Shown one piece after another: positions 55,993-64,000 of a stretch of 64,000 nucleotides of DNA. A program made the position numbers and the translations under genes. The notes under the pieces were generated by a model. It saw only the letters and a program-made list of their open reading frames with translations, ran no database searches and was not told the origin of the DNA. Origin of the DNA: Jannaschia aquimarina (GTDB lineage Bacteria > Pseudomonadota > Alphaproteobacteria > Rhodobacterales > Rhodobacteraceae); contig NZ_JYFE01000074.1 in the NCBI RefSeq assembly GCF_000877395.1, positions 1 through 64,000 of the forward strand, given 5' to 3'. Each line of letters starts with the position of its first letter. The stretch's first letter is position 1.

Positions 55993-56064
55993 ATCCGCAG
56001 GATGCGGGTCGCTGAGGACCATGACCCGGGGCAGATCACGGGCATCCCCAATCCGGAGCGCCCC

Positions 56065-56532
56065 ATGACCTTCCAGATCCACGCTTTGTCCCCGGCCCCC
56101 TTCGCCGATCTTTTCGGCCTGTCCGATGCGGAGCTTGCCGCCCGCAATGCCCGTCGCGTCGTCGTCGATGCGAAACCGGGCGCGCCCTGCCGCGTCAGCC
56201 TTCGGGATGCAGAGCTGGGGGAGACGGTTCTCCTCGCCAATCACGTCCATCTCGACGCGGCCTCTCCCTACCGCGCCTCGCACGCCGTCTATGTCCGGGC
56301 GGGCGTGGAACAGGCCGATCCCGCGCCCGGCGAGGTGCCCGCCATGATCGCGCGCAGGGATCTGTCGCTGCGCGCACTGGATGGCGACGGGATGATCGTG
56401 GATGCCGCCCTCATGCCCGGCTCGAAAACCGCCGAGACATTGGGACGAATGCTGGCGGCACCGCATGTCGTCGAGGTCCACCTGCACTTCGCAGCGCGAG
56501 GCTGCTACGCGGCGCGGGCGACCCGTGCCTGA
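56065..56532 (+). CDS. DUF1203 family protein
   Basis: The 155-residue product starts MTFQIHALSPAPFADLFGLS and has PCRVSLRDAELGETVLLAN and SPYRASHAVYVRAG, the DUF1203 core. The function of the family is unknown. ATG 56065 fits family starts; the frame runs upstream to 56002. It lies 72 bp after the P-loop gene. Confidence 0.9.
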   Translation: MTFQIHALSPAPFADLFGLSDAELAARNARRVVVDAKPGAPCRVSLRDAELGETVLLANHVHLDAASPYRASHAVYVRAGVEQADPAPGEVPAMIARRDLSLRALDGDGMIVDAALMPGSKTAETLGRMLAAPHVVEVHLHFAARGCYAARATRA

Positions 56533-56625
56533 CTGCGTCTCGAACCGGCGGCAGCGGCTCTCTCGCATGGTCCCGCCGGGACCGTGAAGCGGGCCGCTTG
56601 GCGCAGCTCGCTTCGCACAGGTCCC

Positions 56626-56889
56626 TCAGGCGGGGGCAACAGTGTCGACGGAGATGGGCGACCCGTCCCGGTCCCGCGCCTGTCGGGTCCGGCGGTCCGC
56701 CCCGCGTCGCCCGTCTTCCTTGCCGTGCACCTGAACCCTGCTGGCCTTCTTGAACCGGGCAAGCACGAACATGCCGAAGAAGTGCATGATACCGAGCACT
56801 ACGACCGCCAGACCTACTTTCGTGCTCAGGAACTCGACCGAGGTCACGGCATCCGTCGGCTTCTCCCCATACCGGAGCGCGAGGGTCAC
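56626..56889 (-). CDS. Small membrane protein next to an SdpR-type regulator
   Basis: The 87-residue product has a hydrophobic segment VGLAVVVLGIMHFFGMFVLA and a basic tail. Its start is 62 bp from the divergent ArsR gene, a typical regulator-target layout. No family was recognised. It could be a real target gene or a random frame; the membrane helix and position favour the former. Confidence 0.55.
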   Translation of the reverse strand: MTLALRYGEKPTDAVTSVEFLSTKVGLAVVVLGIMHFFGMFVLARFKKASRVQVHGKEDGRRGADRRTRQARDRDGSPISVDTVAPA

Positions 56890-56951
56890 GAGTTAGAAAA
56901 TCAGTCAACAGGCCAATCAGGGGCCGTGGAAATCTCTCGCAGAGGTCGACG

Positions 56952-57257
56952 ATGGATAGTGTCTTCCAAGCTCTCGCATCGGCGCCCAGGCGCAAGATCC
57001 TCGCCTATCTTTCGGCGAAGGACATGACCGCGGGCGGTATCGCCCCGCGCTTTGACATGTCGAAGCCGTCGATCTCCAAGCATCTCCGCATTCTCGAGAG
57101 TGCCGGCCTCATCAAGAGGGAGAGGAAGGGCCAGTTCATCAAACACTCTCTCATCCGCGAAGACCTCGCCAAGACGTTGAACCGCTTCGTGCAGGAGGTG
57201 TGTCCCGTCGGGCGCCCGCTCGGGAATGAAAGCCATATCCTCGTGCGCAAGGGGTAA
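56952..57257 (+). CDS. ArsR/SdpR-family transcriptional regulator
   Basis: The 101-residue winged-helix protein starts MDSVFQALASAPRRKILAYL and has GGIAPRFDMSKPSISKHLRILESAGLIKRERKGQFIKHSL, typical of autorepressor SdpR-type ArsR proteins. No metal-binding Cys pair is present, so a metal sensor role is unlikely. It is divergent from the small membrane protein gene. Confidence 0.9.
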   Translation: MDSVFQALASAPRRKILAYLSAKDMTAGGIAPRFDMSKPSISKHLRILESAGLIKRERKGQFIKHSLIREDLAKTLNRFVQEVCPVGRPLGNESHILVRKG

Positions 57258-57323
57258 AGACCGCCTGACGCGGCACGGGCGGCTGCACGGGAGTCGTCGC
57301 CGCCCTTCCCGCTCAGGCCGCGA

Positions 57324-58667
57324 TCATGCTTCCGAGATCAGCGCGGCCCCAAGGCCGCCCATCAACTCGCCGAAAATCGGAAAGGACGTCGCGATGGCGC
57401 CCGCATCGTCCACGGTGACAGGGTTCTTCGACGCCATGCCGCAGATCAGGAACGACATGGCGATCCGGTGATCCAGATGGGTGGCAACGGTGGCGCCGCC
57501 CTCGACCCCGCCTATGCCGCGTCCGTCGACCTCCCACCAATCGGCGCCGTCACGCACCTCCACACCGCAGGCGCACAACCCGGTCGCCATGGCGTCGATG
57601 CGGTCGCTTTCCTTGACGCGCAACTCGGCCACGCCGCGCATCACGGTCGTGCCAGAGGCATTCGCCGCGACGACCGACAGGATCGGGTATTCGTCGATCA
57701 TGCTCGCCGCCCGCTCAGGCGGCACCTCGACGCCTTTCATGTCGGGCGAAAAGCGCGCGCGCAGGTCGGCGACAGGCTCTCCCCCCTCTTCGCGAGGGCT
57801 CTCGTAGGTCAGATCCGCGCCCATCTCGCGCAGGGTCTCGAACAGCCCCGCCCGCGTGGGGTTCAGCCCGATATTCGGCACCAGCACATCCGAGCCCGGC
57901 ACGATCAGCGCGGCGCAGACCGGAAAGGCGGCCGAGGACGGGTCCCGCGGCACGGCGATGGTCTGCGGCCGCAACTCGGGCCGGCCGACAAGCGTGACGG
58001 TCCGCCCCTCCGGGCTGTCCGCCACATCAATCTCGGCCCCGAACCCGGCCAGCATCCGCTCCGAATGGTCGCGGGTCGCCTCGCGCTCGATCACGACGGT
58101 CTCGCCGGGTGCGTTGAGCCCGGCCAGAAGCACCGCCGACTTGATCTGCGCGCTGGCGACCGGCGTGGTGTAGCGAACGGGCACCGGATCGGAAGCACCG
58201 ACGACGGTCATCGGCAGCCGCCCACCCGACCGCCCGAAGGCCCGCGCGCCGAACAGCGCCAGCGGATCCGTCACCCGCGCCATCGGGCGCGAGCGCAGGG
58301 AGGCATCGCCGGTATAGGTCACCGCGAAGCCATGGGTCGCCGCCGCCCCCATCAACAGGCGCACGCCGGTGCCGGAATTGCCGCAATCGATCACGTCTTC
58401 GGGCTCCATCAGCCCGCCCACCCCGACGCCATGCACGTGCCAAGTCCCGTCCCGCTTCTCGACCTGCGCGCCGAAGGCCCGCATGGCGGCCGCGGTGTCC
58501 AGCACGTCCTGCCCCTCCAGGAGTCCCTTGACCTTCGTCTCCCCCACCGCCATCGCGCCCAGGATCAGCGCGCGGTGACTGATGGACTTGTCGCCCGGCA
58601 CATGCGCCTCGCCGGTCAGCGGGCCCGCGGCGTGGGCGGTCATCGGGGTGGCGGGGCCGTGGCTCAT
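57324..58667 (-). CDS. aroA: 3-phosphoshikimate 1-carboxyvinyltransferase (class II EPSP synthase)
   Basis: The 447-residue enzyme makes EPSP in the shikimate pathway. It shows [74 protein letters not shown] and [18 protein letters not shown]. The whole reads like the CP4-type class II enzyme. At the position of CP4 Ala100 this protein has Gly ([11 protein letters not shown]), which in CP4 makes the enzyme more glyphosate sensitive. ATG 58667 gives the usual start. Confidence 0.96.
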   Translation of the reverse strand: MSHGPATPMTAHAAGPLTGEAHVPGDKSISHRALILGAMAVGETKVKGLLEGQDVLDTAAAMRAFGAQVEKRDGTWHVHGVGVGGLMEPEDVIDCGNSGTGVRLLMGAAATHGFAVTYTGDASLRSRPMARVTDPLALFGARAFGRSGGRLPMTVVGASDPVPVRYTTPVASAQIKSAVLLAGLNAPGETVVIEREATRDHSERMLAGFGAEIDVADSPEGRTVTLVGRPELRPQTIAVPRDPSSAAFPVCAALIVPGSDVLVPNIGLNPTRAGLFETLREMGADLTYESPREEGGEPVADLRARFSPDMKGVEVPPERAASMIDEYPILSVVAANASGTTVMRGVAELRVKESDRIDAMATGLCACGVEVRDGADWWEVDGRGIGGVEGGATVATHLDHRIAMSFLICGMASKNPVTVDDAGAIATSFPIFGELMGGLGAALISEA

Positions 58668-58795
58668 GGGTCGCTCCGGGATGGGACGCGGGCGGCATAG
58701 ACCGGCGTGGAGGCAGGGTCCACCGGCCCGCTCCCGAGGCACGTCGCCCCTGCGGCCGATCCGACCGCCCCCGCCCGGACCGGCGGCAAATCCCC

Positions 58796-58835
58796 GGCCT
58801 TCTTCTCGGCCCAAATACTCCCGCCGGAGGCATCC
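58796..58835 (-). repeat. 40-bp dispersed repeat, minus copy
   Basis: The minus strand here carries a 40-bp sequence whose core is GCCTCCGGCGGGAGTATTTG. The same sequence occurs in the plus direction at 60706-60745 with one mismatch. It lies between aroA and the GNAT gene. Such GCCTCCGGCGGGAGTA-type sequences look like a family-wide dispersed repeat of Rhodobacteraceae. Confidence 0.85.
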
Positions 58836-58914
58836 GCCGAACGCAGCCCGGACGGACCGGGCGGACCAGAGCCTGCGCCCTGCGCCCGCCCGTCGCCGCT
58901 GCGTCTGGATCCCG

Positions 58915-59517
58915 TCACCTTGCCAACGGAACGTGCGGCCCGGCCTCCCGCGGCAGAATGCCCGCCAGCCTCGGGTCGCGCAGGACCTCGACCTCGGTGC
59001 CGCAGACGGCGAACCCGGTGCGCCGGTAGAAATCCAGCGCCCGTGGATGATCCAGCGTGCAGGTATGCACCCAGAGCCGTTCAACCGGGCGGGCAAAGAT
59101 CGCATCCAGTGCGCGCTCCATCATCCAGCGGGCCGCCGTCGTGCCCTGCAACGCTCCGGTCAACCCGAAGAAGGCCAGCTCCGCCTGCGGCATCTCACGG
59201 AAGTCCAACTCCAGAAGTCCAACCGCCCGCCCCTCCCGCTCCAGCGCGAAGACCTCCACGTTTGGATGGTGCAGGATCGCGCCGAGCGCCCCATCGTCCA
59301 TCGCCAGCCGCGACTGCCAGAGCCAAGGTCCGCCCACCTCCGCAAAGAGCGCCCGGTACCATCCCAGCTCCGGCGTCTCGACGCTCCGCAGCCGCACGCC
59401 TTCGGGGGCCGCCACATCCTCTCGCGGTGCGGGGCGGGCGCGCATCTCCAGATGGGTGACGATCGTGGCCAGATGGCCGGGCGGGACGGCGTGGAAGCCG
59501 GGGGCGAGCTCGGGCAT
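58915..59517 (-). CDS. GNAT family N-acetyltransferase
   Basis: The 200-residue protein ends in a GNAT core: [40 protein letters not shown] and [20 protein letters not shown]. The acetyl-CoA pyrophosphate loop is short compared with classic members. An N-terminal segment of about 50 residues precedes it. Substrate unknown. Confidence 0.85.
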   Translation of the reverse strand: MPELAPGFHAVPPGHLATIVTHLEMRARPAPREDVAAPEGVRLRSVETPELGWYRALFAEVGGPWLWQSRLAMDDGALGAILHHPNVEVFALEREGRAVGLLELDFREMPQAELAFFGLTGALQGTTAARWMMERALDAIFARPVERLWVHTCTLDHPRALDFYRRTGFAVCGTEVEVLRDPRLAGILPREAGPHVPLAR

Positions 59518-59573
59518 GGGCCTCGCATAGCCGCGCGGTTTGCAACCCGCCAGCCCGGACCTATCTTGGCGCG

Positions 59574-60623
59574 ATGACCAACCGCCGACGCTTCCTGAAA
59601 TTCGGCTCGCTCGGCGGCCTGCTGGGCGCGGCCGCCTGTGCGGTACAGACCGACGGCCGCCGCAATCCCTATTATTCCGGCCCCGTCAGCGATCATTTCG
59701 ACGGGACGCGGTTCTTCAATCCGGGCGGCACGCCGCTGAAGGGGGTGGGCGACCTTCTGCGCTGGCGGTTCGGGTCCGATCAGGCGGACTGGCCCTCGGC
59801 GGTCCCGGTCCGGCAGACGCGCCCCGAGCCGCGCGTGACCGACCTGCGCGTCACCATGGTTGGGCACGCCACGCTGCTGATCCAGGCGGGCGGCCTGAAC
59901 CTGCTGACCGATCCGGTCTGGTCCACCCGCGCCTCACCGTTCAGCTTCGCGGGACCCGCCCGCGTCACCGCACCCGGCATCGCCTTCGAGGCGCTGCCCC
60001 CGATCGACGCGGTCCTGCTGACCCACAACCACTACGACCACCTGGATATAGAGACGCTGCGCCGCCTTCATGCCGCGCACCGCATGCCCGTGATCACGCC
60101 GCTCGGGAACGACACGATCCTGGCGGAGGCCATCGAAGGCATCGACGTCCGCCCCGGAGATTGGGGCGACATGCACGACGTGGGCGATGCGCGCGTAACG
60201 CTCACGCCATGCCATCACTGGTCGGCGCGGGGCACGCGCGACCGGCTGATGGCGCTCTGGTCCGCCTTCCTGATCCAGACGCCGGCGGGCCGCATCTTCC
60301 ATATCGGCGATACCGGCTTCGACGACGGCCGCCCGTTCCGCGGCCTGCCCGAGGACATCCGTCTCGCGATCCTGCCCATCGGGGCCTACGCCCCGCGCTG
60401 GTTCATGAAGCCGCAACATCAGGACCCCCGGGAAGCGGTCGAGGGCTTTGCCATCACCGGCGCGCGCCATGCGATCGGTCACCATTGGGGCACGTTCCAA
60501 CTGACGGACGAAGCCCGCGAAGAGCCGCCCGCGACGCTGACCGAGGCGCTCGCCGCCAAGGGGATCGCCCCCGACCGCTTCCGACCCCTTGGCCCCGGAG
60601 AGGCCTGGGACGTCCCGGCCTGA
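59574..60623 (+). CDS. Exported metallo-beta-lactamase-fold hydrolase (NAPE-PLD/RomA type)
   Basis: The 349-residue protein has a Tat-like N-terminus RRRFLKFGSLGGLLGAAAC. The Cys could be lipidated, though the lipobox is weak. The MBL fold shows VTMVGHATLLIQAGGLNLLTDP, the metal site LLTHNHYDHLD, PCHHWSARG, HIGDTGFDDG and GHHWGTF. It matches the NAPE-PLD-like phospholipase group (UlaG/RomA). The substrate is unknown, with a phospholipid or lactone possible. Confidence 0.9.
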   Translation: MTNRRRFLKFGSLGGLLGAAACAVQTDGRRNPYYSGPVSDHFDGTRFFNPGGTPLKGVGDLLRWRFGSDQADWPSAVPVRQTRPEPRVTDLRVTMVGHATLLIQAGGLNLLTDPVWSTRASPFSFAGPARVTAPGIAFEALPPIDAVLLTHNHYDHLDIETLRRLHAAHRMPVITPLGNDTILAEAIEGIDVRPGDWGDMHDVGDARVTLTPCHHWSARGTRDRLMALWSAFLIQTPAGRIFHIGDTGFDDGRPFRGLPEDIRLAILPIGAYAPRWFMKPQHQDPREAVEGFAITGARHAIGHHWGTFQLTDEAREEPPATLTEALAAKGIAPDRFRPLGPGEAWDVPA

Positions 60624-60705
60624 TCGGCGGGACCCAGACGTCGCGGCGACGCGGTCGCATCAGGGTGCAGACCTCTCCACGCGACCTGTCCGGAATGAGA
60701 GGCCG

Positions 60706-60745
60706 GGATGCCTCCGGCGGGAGTAATTGGGCCGAGAAGAAGGCC
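60706..60745 (+). repeat. 40-bp dispersed repeat, plus copy
   Basis: This copy differs at one position from the minus copy at 58796-58835 and lies 83 bp downstream of the hydrolase gene. The two copies bracket the GNAT and hydrolase genes in inverted orientation, about 1.9 kb apart. Confidence 0.85.
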
Positions 60746-61087
60746 CCGGACAGGATGGCTGGCCGAGCCGTTCGCGACCTTCGCTCGGACCGGACCCGAT
60801 CGGGATATGCCGCGCGCGATCGCCCGGTCCCGTCAGGCGCGGGGTATCCCTCCAGCGGCCCGCGCTGCGCCGCATTCCCGGCCAGATGGCCGACACGGCC
60901 GATCCGAGCGATTCCCCGCGCGAGGCAGGATCCCGGCGCGAGACGACTGGCGGCAGATTTTCGCAGGGCGGCGGCACCAGTGCCGATCGCCCCATGGATG
61001 GCGCGGACGGGCCAGCAACCGCGCGCGGTCTTAACCTTCTTCGCTTCTGAAATATCCCGGAGAGCGCGAGAGGCAGAGCCTCTCGCC

Positions 61088-61120
61088 GGATCGGTCGGGG
61101 CTCGATGCCCCGACCGATCC
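61088..61120 (-). terminator. Strong hairpin after the MalK/UgpC-type ATPase gene
   Basis: A perfect 13-bp stem (GGATCGGTCGGGG and complement) with a 7-nt loop starts 2 bp after the stop of the ATPase gene. There is no T-run on the minus strand. A second hairpin at 61070-61086 follows it. They may end transcription Rho-dependently or stabilise the mRNA 3' end. Confidence 0.55.
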
Positions 61121-61122
61121 GT

Positions 61123-62181
61123 CTATCTCAGCCGCCGCTCGGTCGCCGCGTCGAAGACCATGGCGCGCTCGGGGTCGAGGGTCAGACCGACCCTGTCGCC
61201 GGCCGAAGACCGGAGGTCCCCGCGCTCCTCCACGATGATCTTCTCGCCCGTATCCGACGTCAGATACGCGTAGCTCACGCCGCCCAGCGCCTCGGTCAGG
61301 TCCACGAAATGAGTGTCGCCCGCGGGGTCGACCGCCAGATGTTCCGGCCGCAACCCGAGCAGCACGTCCGTCCCGTCCGAGGGCAACGTCACCGGCGGCG
61401 CGACCGTCATGTGCAGCGCCGCCACCTCGATCGCGCCGCCGCGCACGATCCCGGCCACGAAGTTCATCGACGGTGAGCCGATGAAGCCCGCCACGAACCG
61501 GTTGTCAGGATCGCGATAGAGCTCCAGCGGCGCGCCCGCCTGCTCGATCACCCCGTCGCGCAGCACCACGATCTTGTCGGCCAGCGTCATCGCCTCGACC
61601 TGATCGTGGGTGACGTAGATCATCGTCGCCCCGATCTCCTTGTGCAGCCGCGCGATCTCCACCCGCATCTCGACGCGCAACTCCGCATCGAGGTTGGACA
61701 AAGGCTCGTCGAACAGGAACACCTCAGGCCCCCGCACGATGGCGCGCCCGATCGCGACCCGTTGGCGCTGGCCGCCTGACAGCGCGGCAGGCTTGCGCTT
61801 GAGGTACTCGTCCAGCTTGAGGATCCGCGAGGCCTCGGCGACCTTGCCCTTGATCTCCGCCTTCGGATGGCCGGTCATCTTCAGGCCGAAGCCCATGTTC
61901 TCCTCGACCGTCATGTGGGGGTAGAGCGCGTAGGTCTGGAACACCATCGCCACGCCGCGGTCCGCGGGCTCCGCGCGGGTGACGTCGCGGGCGCCGATGC
62001 GGATCGTGCCGGTGGTCGTTTCCTCCAGCCCCGCGATCATCCGCAGGAGCGTCGACTTCCCGCAGCCCGAAGGCCCGACGAAGACGCAGAACTCCCCGTC
62101 GGCAATCTCCAGGTCGACCCCGTGGATGACCTGCACGTCGCCATATCTCTTGACGACCTGTTCAAGCGTGACGCCAGTCAT
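61123..62181 (-). CDS. Sugar ABC transporter ATPase (MalK/UgpC family)
   Basis: The 352-residue ATPase has Walker A VGPSGCGKSTLLRMIAGLEE, signature ALSGGQRQRVAIGRAIV, Walker B VFLFDEPLSNLDAELR, switch MIYVTHDQVEAMT and a C-terminal TOBE/OB domain (VLLGLRPEHLAVDPAG). ATG 62181 overlaps the IclR stop by 20 bp. It pairs with the substrate-binding gene at 63121; permease genes should lie beyond the window. Confidence 0.93.
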   Translation of the reverse strand: MTGVTLEQVVKRYGDVQVIHGVDLEIADGEFCVFVGPSGCGKSTLLRMIAGLEETTTGTIRIGARDVTRAEPADRGVAMVFQTYALYPHMTVEENMGFGLKMTGHPKAEIKGKVAEASRILKLDEYLKRKPAALSGGQRQRVAIGRAIVRGPEVFLFDEPLSNLDAELRVEMRVEIARLHKEIGATMIYVTHDQVEAMTLADKIVVLRDGVIEQAGAPLELYRDPDNRFVAGFIGSPSMNFVAGIVRGGAIEVAALHMTVAPPVTLPSDGTDVLLGLRPEHLAVDPAGDTHFVDLTEALGGVSYAYLTSDTGEKIIVEERGDLRSSAGDRVGLTLDPERAMVFDAATERRLR

Positions 62182-62980
62182 GGCGCTCCTCCCTCTCGTC
62201 GGGGAAGCGCCAGTCGCGCAGGTCCCTCGTGATGTCGTCGGCCGCGCGGCGCAGGCGCGGGATGTGCGCCTCCAGCGCCGCGGCCGGGATCCGGTCGGTC
62301 GGCCCGGTGATCGAGACCGCGCCCTGCACCCGTCCTCCCGGGCCCAGCACCGGGGCGGCGATACAGGCGATGCCCGGCTCGTGCTCCTGCCGGTCGCGGG
62401 CGACCCCCTCCGTGCGGATGGTGGCCAGTTCGACGCGCATCGCGTCTGGATCGGTGATCGTCGTCCCGGTGAAGCGGTGCCAGGATTGCCGCGCCAGAGC
62501 GGCCTCCAGCTCCGGCTCCGGCAGGAAGGCCAGCATCGCCTTGCCGACGCCCGTGCAATAGGCGGGTCCGACCTTGCCCGCCTCGGAATACATCTGGACC
62601 GGGCGCGCCGCATTGCGCTTGTCGACATAGAGCACGGCGCCCCCGTCGAGCTGCGCCAGGTGGACCGTCTCGCCCACATCCGCCGACAAGGCGTCCAGAT
62701 GCGGCCGGGCGATGGGGGCGAGGCTCGACTGCGCCCAGGCGGAATGGGCCATGCGCACCAGGCGCAGACCCGGACTGTAGGTCCCGCGATCCGGATCGAG
62801 GTCCAGCATCCCCTGGCTGACCAGCGTCTGAAGCAGCCGGTAGAGCGTGGCCTTGGGATAGGGGCTGTCCTCCAGCAGCGCGGCGAACCGCACGGGCCGG
62901 CCCGCGGCGGCCACGGCGTCGAGCACGGCCAGCGCCTTGCCCACTGTCCCGTCCCCGCTCTGTCGGTTCTCGACGTTCAA
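62162..62980 (-). CDS. IclR family transcriptional regulator
   Basis: The 272-residue protein has a winged helix (ALLEDSPYPKATLYRLLQTLVSQGML) and the IclR effector domain: AQLDGGAVLYVDKRNAARPV, YCTGVGKAMLAFLP and EPGIACIAAPVLGPGGRVQGAVSITGP. It is upstream of and overlaps the ATPase gene and is divergent from the binding-protein gene, so it most likely controls this sugar transporter. Confidence 0.92.
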   Translation of the reverse strand: MNVENRQSGDGTVGKALAVLDAVAAAGRPVRFAALLEDSPYPKATLYRLLQTLVSQGMLDLDPDRGTYSPGLRLVRMAHSAWAQSSLAPIARPHLDALSADVGETVHLAQLDGGAVLYVDKRNAARPVQMYSEAGKVGPAYCTGVGKAMLAFLPEPELEAALARQSWHRFTGTTITDPDAMRVELATIRTEGVARDRQEHEPGIACIAAPVLGPGGRVQGAVSITGPTDRIPAAALEAHIPRLRRAADDITRDLRDWRFPDEREERHDWRHA

Positions 62981-63039
62981 CCGCTCGCCCTCCCCGCGAT
63001 GGCTGTTGACACGCTAGGCGATTCCGCGGACAGTTTTCA

Positions 63040-63071
63040 ATATAAGAAACCCGGTTCCGATATGTGAAACC
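63040..63071. promoter_or_regulatory. Candidate IclR operator
   Basis: ATATAAGAAACC and GGTTCCGATAT form an imperfect inverted repeat around one base (63040-63063). AATATAAGAAACC also recurs as GATATGTGAAACC 20 bp further on. The AT-rich block lies in the divergent region between the IclR and binding-protein genes, where an IclR operator is expected. Confidence 0.5.
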
Positions 63072-63120
63072 TCTGGAGGAGGGGCGGGCCGGGCCACAGG
63101 GAACCAACGGGAGGATCACC

Positions 63121-64000
63121 ATGCGTTCCATCACCCTGGCGCTCGCCGCCAGTACCGCGCTCTTGTCGTTCGGGACGGGCGCGGCCCTCGCCGATGCCCA
63201 TTCCAGCCTCGAAGGCACGCTGCGCATCAGCTCGGACATGTCCAACCCGGCGCCCCGCGCCGTGATGGAGGGGCTGGCCGCCGAGTTTGACGAGATGCAC
63301 CCGAATCTAGATGTCGAGCTGACGATCGTCGACCGCGAGGCCTGGAAGACCCAGATCCGGAACGCGCTATCGGCCAATCCGCCGGACGTGGTGAACTGGT
63401 ACGCGGCCAACCGGATGCGTCCCTACGTGGATGCGGGCCTCTTCATGGACATCTCGGATCTCTGGGCCGAGCCGGAATTCGAGGCCATGGCTTCCACCCG
63501 CGGCGCGATGACCATCGACGGCGCCCAGTACGGCGTGCCCTACACCTACTACCAGTGGGGCGTTTACTACCGCGAGGACATCTTCGACGAGTTGGGCCTG
63601 ACCGAGCCGACCACCTGGGAAGAGGAAAAGGCCAATTGCCAGGCGATCCTCGACTCGGGGCGCAAGTGCTACACGATCGGCACCAAGTTCCTCTGGACCG
63701 CAGGCGGCTGGTTCGACTACATCAACGCCCGGACCCACGGCTACGACTTCCACATGGAACTCGCCCGCGGCGAGGTGCCCTGGACCGACGACCGCGTCCG
63801 TCAGACCTTCGCCAACTGGCGCGAGCTGATCGACATGGGCGCCTATATCGACGACCACCAGAACTATTCCTGGCAGGAGGCGCTGCCGTTCATGCTGAAC
63901 GGCGAGGCGACGTCCTACCTGATGGGCAACTTCGCCGTGGCCGCGATGCGCGACGGCGGGCTGACCGACGACCAGCTGGACTTCTACCAGTTCGTCAAGA
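63121..64000 (+). CDS. Extracellular sugar-binding ABC protein, 3' end outside the window
   Basis: The visible 293 residues start with a signal peptide (MRSITLALAASTALLSFGTG, cleaved near ALADAHSS) and continue with the family 1 solute-binding fold: LEGTLRISSDMSNPAPRAVM, EAWKTQIRNALSANPPDVV, YGVPYTYYQWGVYYREDIFD and WQEALPFMLNGEAT. The frame is open at the end of the window. GGGAGG precedes ATG 63121. A sugar or polyol ligand is likely by family; the exact one is unknown. Confidence 0.9.
   Translation, partial: MRSITLALAASTALLSFGTGAALADAHSSLEGTLRISSDMSNPAPRAVMEGLAAEFDEMHPNLDVELTIVDREAWKTQIRNALSANPPDVVNWYAANRMRPYVDAGLFMDISDLWAEPEFEAMASTRGAMTIDGAQYGVPYTYYQWGVYYREDIFDELGLTEPTTWEEEKANCQAILDSGRKCYTIGTKFLWTAGGWFDYINARTHGYDFHMELARGEVPWTDDRVRQTFANWRELIDMGAYIDDHQNYSWQEALPFMLNGEATSYLMGNFAVAAMRDGGLTDDQLDFYQFVK

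Larger units (their letters stand above)
60624..61122. other. Gene-free stretch with the 40-bp repeat and tandem hairpins
   Basis: No gene is supported in these 499 bp. The plus copy of the 40-bp repeat lies at 60706-60745. A hairpin near 61070-61086 (GCGAGAGGC/GCCTCTCGC) and the larger one at 61088-61120 stand before the convergent ATPase gene. Short open frames lack ribosome sites. Confidence 0.6.

Noticed and set aside
58668-59105. Upstream extension of aroA
   Set aside because: The added residues are Arg/Gly-rich, unlike any AroA, and run into the GNAT gene.
61088-61120. Classic Rho-independent terminator after the sugar ATPase gene
   Set aside because: The stem is strong but no T-run follows on the minus strand, so it is listed only as a weak terminator call.

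Overview
The window is a GC-rich chromosomal segment of an alphaproteobacterium, most likely of the family Rhodobacteraceae/Roseobacteraceae. The case rests on gene order and gene types: SPOR-nagZ-scpA-scpB, accB-accC-aat followed by convergent DUF2155 and NDUFA12 genes, cmk-rpsA-ihfB-lapA-trpF-trpB, a ScfR-type fatty-acyl regulator, a class II AroA, and many start/stop overlaps of the ATGA, GTGA or TGATG type. No plasmid replication genes, prophage module, transposase or CRISPR array is visible. Most of the window is ordinary core and near-core chromosome.

Layout. 1-3.3 kb: end of a SPOR protein gene, then nagZ, scpA, scpB and a tiny basic protein. 3.4-6.9 kb (minus): DUF1178, SDR and modABC molybdate transporter in overlapping order. 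7-11.4 kb: glutathione-peroxidase-like and histone-deacetylase-family genes (plus); PIN protein, RlmI-like methyltransferase, a 45-residue protein and an HpcH/HpaI aldolase (minus). 11.7-25.2 kb: a two-part locus. The minus arm holds a ScfR regulator, a receiver-only response regulator, a two-helix membrane protein, an SLC5-fused histidine kinase (CrbS/CbrA type) and an orphan FliM/FliN-like SpoA protein. The plus arm holds a branched-chain-amino-acid-type ABC transporter and acs (acetyl-CoA synthetase). 25.4-29.3 kb: accBC, aat, DUF2155 and NDUFA12. 29.5-36 kb: metY, a DUF4336 gene with an apparent double frameshift, a cold-shock gene, a nitroreductase-marR operon with twin operators, an lldD-type dehydrogenase and an MFS transporter. 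36.1-42.7 kb: rplY and pth, separated by a TetR-hydrolase-membrane-protein insertion, then a serine hydrolase, DUF2237 and another hydrolase. 42.7-47 kb: a membrane-anchored LuxR regulator, two poly-aspartate secreted proteins, a slipin, two abnormal overlapping tRNA-like genes and a Gly/Asn-rich secreted protein. 47.2-54.6 kb (minus): cmk, two small genes, rpsA, ihfB, lapA, trpF, GNAT, trpB and a zinc-ribbon protein. 54.6-58.7 kb: accessory genes separating aroA from cmk. 58.9-64 kb: GNAT, metallo-beta-lactamase-fold hydrolase, then a sugar ABC transporter locus (MalK/UgpC-type ATPase, IclR regulator, substrate-binding protein that runs off the end).

How the genes fit together. The most system-like part is 16-25 kb. 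A short-chain-acyl regulator and a transporter-kinase sit divergently from an ABC importer whose last gene is acetyl-CoA synthetase. This suggests sensing, import and activation of a small carboxylate, although the substrate cannot be read from sequence. The best-supported oddities elsewhere are the DUF4336 compensating frameshifts, the MarR and TetR operator pairs, the paired (GAY)n poly-Asp genes, the tRNA-like pair and the 40-bp repeat present twice in opposite orientation. All assignments come from reading the sequence and recognising families; no database search was run.
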